Shown one piece after another: positions 58,782 to 64,000 of a stretch of 64,000 nt of DNA (its first letter is position 1; each line of letters starts with the position of its first letter). The stretch comes from Cavenderia fasciculata. Lineage: Eukaryota > Evosea > Eumycetozoa > Acytosteliales > Cavenderiaceae. The DNA lies in the NCBI RefSeq assembly GCF_000203815.1, contig NW_004457729.1, positions 2,852,674-2,916,673 of the forward strand. Direction: 5' to 3'. The position numbers were made by a program, and so were the translations under genes. The notes beneath the pieces are model-generated. The model made no database searches, was not told the DNA's origin, and saw only the letters and a list, made by a program, of their open reading frames with translations.

Positions 58782-59313
58782 TATCTCTGTTATTATTTCT
58801 TAGGTTATTTAATTAATAAAATGAGGTGGTGCGATGTTCATCTTTTGATCTTCAACTTTTTTTTAATTTTTTTTTCTTCATTATTTATTGATGATTTTAT
58901 TAAATTATATTTAATTATTATTATTATTGATTGTTGTTGTTGTTGGAGATATCTTTATCAGACAGCTTGTATATGTTAACATATAGACACAGAGATATAT
59001 ACATCCAACAACGGATACAAGGATCCTTGAGACTTTGCTATTATGATTCATTCATTGCACTGCTACTGATCAATAAGTCCACTACTGGCATTGACTAGAT
59101 ACCTAGATAGGTCTTCTTTGTTCAATATTCGTAGATCTAATGTTGTCTATCATTATACATAGTTGTGACAATACAACCAAAAGAGTACTCAATCTAATAT
59201 TACACATCTTTAATTAATTAAAAAAACTGTGATTCTGAGCAAGTTTGATGAACCCGATTCACTTTGCTTGTTGATCTCTCAATTTTCATATGATTCAAAC
59301 CAGAGACACAGGA
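58782..59313. promoter_or_regulatory. Divergent promoter of Rpt3 and RAB5IF-like gene
   Basis: 532 bp. Left third poly-T and TTA-rich; centre-right (59000-59280) is less AT-rich with the palindrome AAGGATCCTT (near 59019). An upstream in-frame ATG at 59290 exists for the right-hand gene. No known site recognised, although proteasome genes are often co-regulated. Confidence 0.4.
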
Positions 59314-60217
59314 ATGGCAGATAAAGATAAAAAGGAAAGATCACAGTTGTGGTTATTAAAGAATGCATTCAACACTGATGTAGAGTTTACACAAGTATGT
59401 CATCACATCATCAATATTGTATACTTATCTGCTGATGATCATCGGAGAGAAATCGATCAATCATCATCTCAAGAGATAACTAACACCTGTCCTTAACTAA
59501 TGTAGAAAGAGATGGGTACCAACGTTCATTGGATTCGTCAAATATTAGGATTGATTTTGGGTGTTGCTGCTGGTTTATTGCCATTGACTGGTATCGTTGG
59601 TCTTGCTGTGTATGTATAATTGGTTTGGTTTGGGGTTAGGATGATATCATCATTGGTGAATGTGTCATGCGATACATACATACATATCGCAGATAGTCAA
59701 TGATAGTCATAATCATCGTCATAATCATCATCATCAACATCAACATCATCATACAGTCATCAATCAATGATTATTAACAACCATATATATCTAGCTTTTT
59801 CGTTGTCAATGCTGGTTTCACTACAATCTACTACTCCAAGTTTCTAGAGGTTGAAGATTCAGATGTAAAATGGGAGTTGTTCCAAGAGGGTTTCGTAGCT
59901 TCTTTTGCAACTTATTTGGTATGTACAACAACAAACAACGAACGTCAGGTCGATGATGCATCATATATCCCCCCCAACAACCACACTCTTTTATCAAATG
60001 AATCATCGGATTTATTATTATACTGGCCAATTAGCAGAGTGAGGGTATCGATCCAAAGGACATGACATCATTGGATTTTAACTTTTATTAATTATAATTA
60101 TTATATAATTATTATTTAATTCTTGGACTACCAACTAACCAAACAAACAAACATTTTAATTAATTACTATCATCAATCTAGGTTTCATGGATATTTTTCT
60201 TTAACTTGTTTCAATAA
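59314..60217 (+). CDS. RAB5IF-like (Rab5-interacting / OPTI family) ER membrane protein
   Basis: Model join(59314..59394,59506..59609,59795..59918,60182..60217), 114 residues. Start chosen at MADKDKKERSQLWLLKNAF; ATG 59290 would add eight residues. Seen: 'LKNAFNTDVEFTQKEMGTNVHWIRQILGLILGVAAGLLPLTGIVGLAV' (matches the family's 'WFRQI.....GV.WG.LPL.G..G'), a second helix 'FFVVNAGFTTIYYSKFL', then acidic 'EVEDSDVKWELFQEGFVASFATYLVSWIFFFNLF'. Three short TM helices, the family layout. In animals RAB5IF joins the GET/EMC-like complex that helps insert multipass proteins. The 263 bp last intron holds a competing acceptor (60034) that would end the protein as QSEGIDPKDMTSLDFNFY. Confidence 0.78.
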
Positions 60218-60305
60218 TAAATAGGAGATATACAAATATATAGATAACATATAGATATACAAATATACAAACAAACAAATAATAACTTATTTATTTATTC
60301 AAGAT

Positions 60306-61144
60306 ATGGATGGTATTCAACAACAACAACAACAACAACAACAAAGGGGATCAATTGGTCAACATCAACAACAGCAACAACAACAACATATTTATTCAAG
60401 GGATATTGATCAAGATGATAATAATAGTGGTGGTAGCGGTAGTAGTACTAATATGTTAAAAAGGAAGTCATTCCATTTGTCTCCCAGTCCAATGACTGCG
60501 GTAGCTTCTTCAAATAGTAATGAACAACAACAACAACAAAGTGGCAGTGGTACAACAACAACAACAACAACAACAAATGTGTCAATGACAAGATCAAAAG
60601 ATACACAATTCAAAGTTCCACAAGAAAGAAGACCAACTCCTCAAAAGTAAGATTCAACCAACTCGAGTTTTTATAATACTATTAATAACAGATGGATGGG
60701 ATAGATGGGATAGATGAGATGAGGAGGTGAATGGATGGGGTTTATTGAATCTATTAATTCATTTAAATGGTTTATATATATATTTATAGAGAAAACCAAA
60801 ATACTGGACGTACATCAAATAATGGTAACAAGGAACAACAACAACAACAACAACAACATCAAGTATCACCAACAAATAATAATAATAATACAGCTACTAT
60901 TAGTCAACAATTGGATATAATGAAAAGTTTAGAGTTTAAAAGAGATATTGTCTATTTGAATAACCAATTAAAAGAACAACATGAACACTTGAAAAAGATA
61001 TCATTTAATTTCTCAATCATGCAAACAAGATTAAAGAACCAATTGAACTCATCGACTCTGTCAGAGATAAAGACTGTACATTCCAATCTCCAACAAATCT
61101 GTCAATCTCGTTACTCTAATGATCAAAGAAATAATAATAATTAA
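60306..61144 (+). CDS. Gln/Asn-rich hypothetical protein with C-terminal coiled coil
   Basis: Two exons, join(60306..60646,60790..61144), 231 residues. I do not recognise it. The N-terminal two thirds are poly-Gln, Gly/Ser and Thr runs; a 'MLKRKSFHLSPSPMTAV' stretch and 'KDTQFKVPQERRPTPQK' are the only complex parts. Residues of about 155-220 form a predicted coiled coil ('LEFKRDIVYLNNQLKEQHEHLKKISFNFSIMQTRLKNQL'). The 143 bp intron with GTAAGA donor joins in phase 2. The coiled coil is likely the conserved, functional part, possibly a subunit of a small complex; that is a guess. Confidence 0.65.
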
Positions 61145-61514
61145 ATAAACGGTAAAGAGCAAAAGAATAAATATAGAGTAAAGAGAGATGTAGAACGTAT
61201 ATCGATATTAAATTGACATTCATGAATAAACTAGATTTATAATCATATTTTTCTATTTTTATGATTCTTTATAATGGCCAAATGTACATTGGTAATACTT
61301 TGAAAGTAAAAATTTTATTATTCACAAGGCTCATTTGGTTGGGCCTTTGATTTGGAAAATATTGTAGATCAAGTATAATAGTTGAAAAGTTATACTTGTT
61401 GTATTGTTGGGAATGATCCGAATGTATAGTAGTAGTAATAATTTAATCTGATTTCTGTCTGTCCGTCTGGCTGGTGCATTGATATTATATATAAAAAAAT
61501 GATAATGGATTGGA
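61145..61514. terminator. Convergent 3' region
   Basis: 370 bp between convergent stops at 61144 and 61515, AT-rich with AATAAA-like words at 61168 and (GTA)n near 61428. No gene seen. Confidence 0.45.
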
Positions 61515-63078
61515 TTATCGACTTGGAAGTTTTGTACAAAATGGTTTTAAATTGTTGGTGTGGAATTTAGAAGGGGCATGATTGCCTATATAAGAAAAAA
61601 TAGTATTTGATGATGATGACAGTGATGGAGTTGGTAGTATTGGTTGGTTGGTGATTCTAATGTCGGGTGTGGTGGCCTGTGAAAAAACAGATTGCAAGAG
61701 TTGACCCAAAAGTTTGCCACTTTCTTCGTAAAACTTGTCTTGGTTGGTACCTTTGACCATCGACCATCCATTGACATCACACACATACGACACTCCATTG
61801 GTTCTCAATATATCAAATCCACAAACAAACTGATTAAACGCATTATTAATTCGTAATGATAATGATGTTTCCTCGTCTAGATTGAAAAAAAGAAAAGAAA
61901 TTAGAAATATTAGAATAAAATGATCTCAAGCAAAATGGTAAACAACTAAACTTTGTTTGTTTAAATAAATATATACCTGAAAGTAAAGTAACAGTTCTCA
62001 TTTCTCTTCCTAAATTATTTCTTTCTACATGTCCATCAACAGACGGTGATTTTCTCAACTCTGCATATGCCATTGCTGGAGTGGAATATACTTTTACATC
62101 TTTGGCATCGTCCAATTCTACAAATTCTTCATATACATATGATCCATCTCTTCTTATAGAGTTTACTATAAAGGAAAAGAAACGAGTTAATAATAAAGGT
62201 CTATAAAATTCTAACTAGATTTTTCTTGGTAATTACAATTTGGATCAAAACAACTGGAATTATCTCCAACTTTTCTAAATAATTTTCTACAACCGCCACC
62301 TTGTGACATTGGGTAATAAATACAAATATTATGATCTTCGGCATCAAATGGTTTTTCAACAAATGGTTTATAAATTCTTTCTCCCTTGCACTAGTTTTAA
62401 AAAAAAAAAACGTTATATTAATATAAAGAGAATATTTAATAAAGAGAGTGAGAGAAATTGGGACATATTTACTTCTATATAATCATCATGTTCAATAAAT
62501 TCAGATGAATGATCACAACATGTTGAAAATATTTTTTTGGGTGTTGGTATATTATGTTTTTCTAATACTTGGTAAACCTTTTTTCTATTTGTCAAAAGTT
62601 TTTGTGTCTTTAAATTATTAACCTCGTATGGTTTTCTAAGATCACAATAACTGATTGCTAAATAAATAAATAAAAAATAAAATAAAAAATATAAATAAAT
62701 AAATATTGGATCCAAAGGAAAATAAATCTATAAACATATGTTTTTTGGTCTTTTACAAACCCTTGTCTATTGGAAATCCTTGTGAATAAAAACAAAGGAA
62801 TGCATCACAAATTGGCCAATCCTCAATAGGGGATTCAATATTTTTGGATGTAAATATATTGATTTGGATATCTTGAAACTTTTGAATCTTTTGAATGAAA
62901 ACCTTCATTGGTGTTGATCTTAATAAAGTTAGTTGATTAATAAATGGATGGATGGAATTTCTATATATATATTTATAAATTTCCATAAATTTTTTACTTA
63001 CTTTACTTTGTCTTCCATTGCACATATTCCCAATCTAATTGGATGATCCAATGATGAAATGAAATTGGTAGTTGTCAT
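61515..63078 (-). CDS. VIP1/PPIP5K-type inositol pyrophosphate kinase, kinase domain only
   Basis: Six exons, complement(join(61515..61876,61977..62165,62237..62390,62473..62657,62761..62918,63002..63078)), 374 residues. PPIP5K makes 1-diphosphoinositol phosphates (1-InsP7/InsP8) from InsP6/5-InsP7. Sequence follows the family ATP-grasp domain from start to end: '[20 protein letters not shown]', '[29 protein letters not shown]', '[17 protein letters not shown]', '[20 protein letters not shown]', '[16 protein letters not shown]', '[21 protein letters not shown]', '[16 protein letters not shown]', '[24 protein letters not shown]' (metal-binding D-x-N). It then ends after about 75 Ser/Pro-rich residues. 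The histidine-phosphatase half found in most members is absent, and no such frame follows in the window. GT-AG introns are all consistent in phase. Confidence 0.88.
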
Positions 63079-64000
63079 TTTTTGTTGTTTGATATATTAT
63101 ATAATTTATAAAAAAAGTATTGTATAGGGATATTTATGGAATAAATCTTTTTCTTTTTTGGAATGATTGATTTTCTTGGTTGTGATCACTTGTGGATTGT
63201 TGTGGATATATATTTACATAAATTAAAATACAAGGTTATATATATATATATATATGTATATGTATATGTTGGTATGGGTGGTATTGATGTTACTGTTGTA
63301 AGGAAGAAGGAAGTGTGGTATCAGTGTTGCTATCGATTATATTATTATTTGAAATGGCAATTAACAATGACAATTAATCGTAGTATGAAATATTCGAGTA
63401 ATGGTATTGTTGCTTTCTATGTATGTATGTATGGTAGCAGTAGGTAGTTGTGGTGAATTGGTTGGTTGGTTGGTTGGTCGGTCGGTAAGTTCTAAAATAG
63501 AAATATATGGATAAGTTATATGAAAGTCTTTGTTTATAAGCTAGAGGGCGGTGATCAACGATGAGTGATGATGATGATAGTGGTGGTGGTGGTGGTGGGA
63601 TTCATAAAGAAATGAATCAAGTGTAATTGATGTTGATATTGTCCGATTTGTTTGTTTGGTTGATTGATTGGTGTTTCTCGATTAGACAGGAGTGTGATTG
63701 TCTTTTTTGGTTATCTCTCTCTCTCTCTCTCTACAACTACTGTCTATATTCTATATGGTCCCATCCAATAGATGCGGATCGTATCGTATGTATCTGTATC
63801 TACTACTAATAGTAGTTGTGTGTGTATTTATGTATGTTTGTATGAATGTGTGGACTGATTGATGGATGAGGAAGAATTACTATTCTTGTTGTTGGTTGTC
63901 TGGTAGGTAGGTAATCTCGCGAAATTGAACTGATATTAACTGCACACCACCACAAAACTAGTTTGTGGTCGATGGATTTGTGAGGGGGGTAGGAAAGTCG
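63079..64000. promoter_or_regulatory. Upstream region of the VIP1-like gene
   Basis: 922 bp to the window edge: (TA)n/(TATG)n at 63237-63268, (GGTT)n and (GGTC)n at 63459-63485, GTGGTGG repeats near 63582, (CT)n at 63714-63731. Frames of 60-94 codons here look like repeat translations. No gene recognised; the promoter lies next to 63078. Confidence 0.4.

Noticed and set aside
63237-63268. Tandem TA/TATG repeats as a regulatory element or array
   Set aside because: Simple-sequence DNA typical of this genome; nothing distinguishes it from many others.

Overview
This window looks like nuclear DNA of a dictyostelid social amoeba. The reasons are: very AT-rich spacers full of poly-A/T and TAA/TTA/CAA microsatellites; proteins with Asn, Gln, Ser and Thr homopolymers; short AT-rich GT-AG introns (about 55-300 bp); and dictyostelid-type genes such as a bacterial-style cellulose synthase and a signal-peptide/LRR/EGF/one-TM surface protein. 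Coding DNA is GC-richer than in Dictyostelium discoideum, especially in highly expressed genes (sac1, dcsA, both eIF4A-type helicases). That would fit an early-branching group such as Cavenderia or Heterostelium, but the species is an inference.

Layout, left to right. 1-2232 (-): C-terminally cut mitochondrial PPR/TPR-like protein. 2511-3560 (+): Sfp-type phosphopantetheinyl transferase. 3780-4292 (+): small orphan gene. 4961-7759 (+): BTB-BACK protein with a discoidin-like C-terminus. 8376-9264 (+): casein kinase 2 beta. 9644-11054 (+): eIF4A-III-like DEAD-box helicase. 11123-17542 (-): three tandem RutG/UraA-type nucleobase permeases. 18301-22236 (-): 11-exon LRR/EGF surface protein. 22765-24575 (-): Sac1 phosphoinositide phosphatase. 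24576-25483: spacer with a long imperfect hairpin and two perfect palindromes. 25484-26095 (-): secreted Cys-rich protein made of two repeats. 26961-29972 (+): 1003-residue protein with a SAP-like N-terminus and two homologous halves. 30019-31605 (-): SET/MYND methyltransferase. 31606-36755: 5 kb without a gene. 36756-39887 (+): cellulose synthase. 40193-41432 (-): MBIP-like protein. 43121-44571 (+): three-RRM CELF/Bruno-type protein. 45222-47057 (+): dual-specificity phosphatase with an acidic insert. 47604-48516 (-): Vti1 SNARE. 48841-51929 (-): RecQ/WRN-like helicase. 52414-53864 (-): eIF4A. 54984-56689 (-): AATF/Bfr2. 57032-58781 (-): proteasome ATPase Rpt3. 59314-60217 (+): RAB5IF-like ER membrane protein. 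60306-61144 (+): Gln-rich coiled-coil protein. 61515-63078 (-): VIP1/PPIP5K inositol pyrophosphate kinase lacking the usual phosphatase half. 63079-64000: its upstream region.

Most genes are unrelated housekeeping genes, as expected for a compact protist chromosome. The non-housekeeping content is the permease array, the surface and secreted proteins, the duplicated SAP-like protein and the non-coding structures near 25.2-25.45 kb. I reconstructed all multi-exon genes by hand from GT/AG sites and phase; each join gives one uninterrupted frame. I saw no convincing tRNA, CRISPR array, insertion sequence, retroelement or virus-like element.
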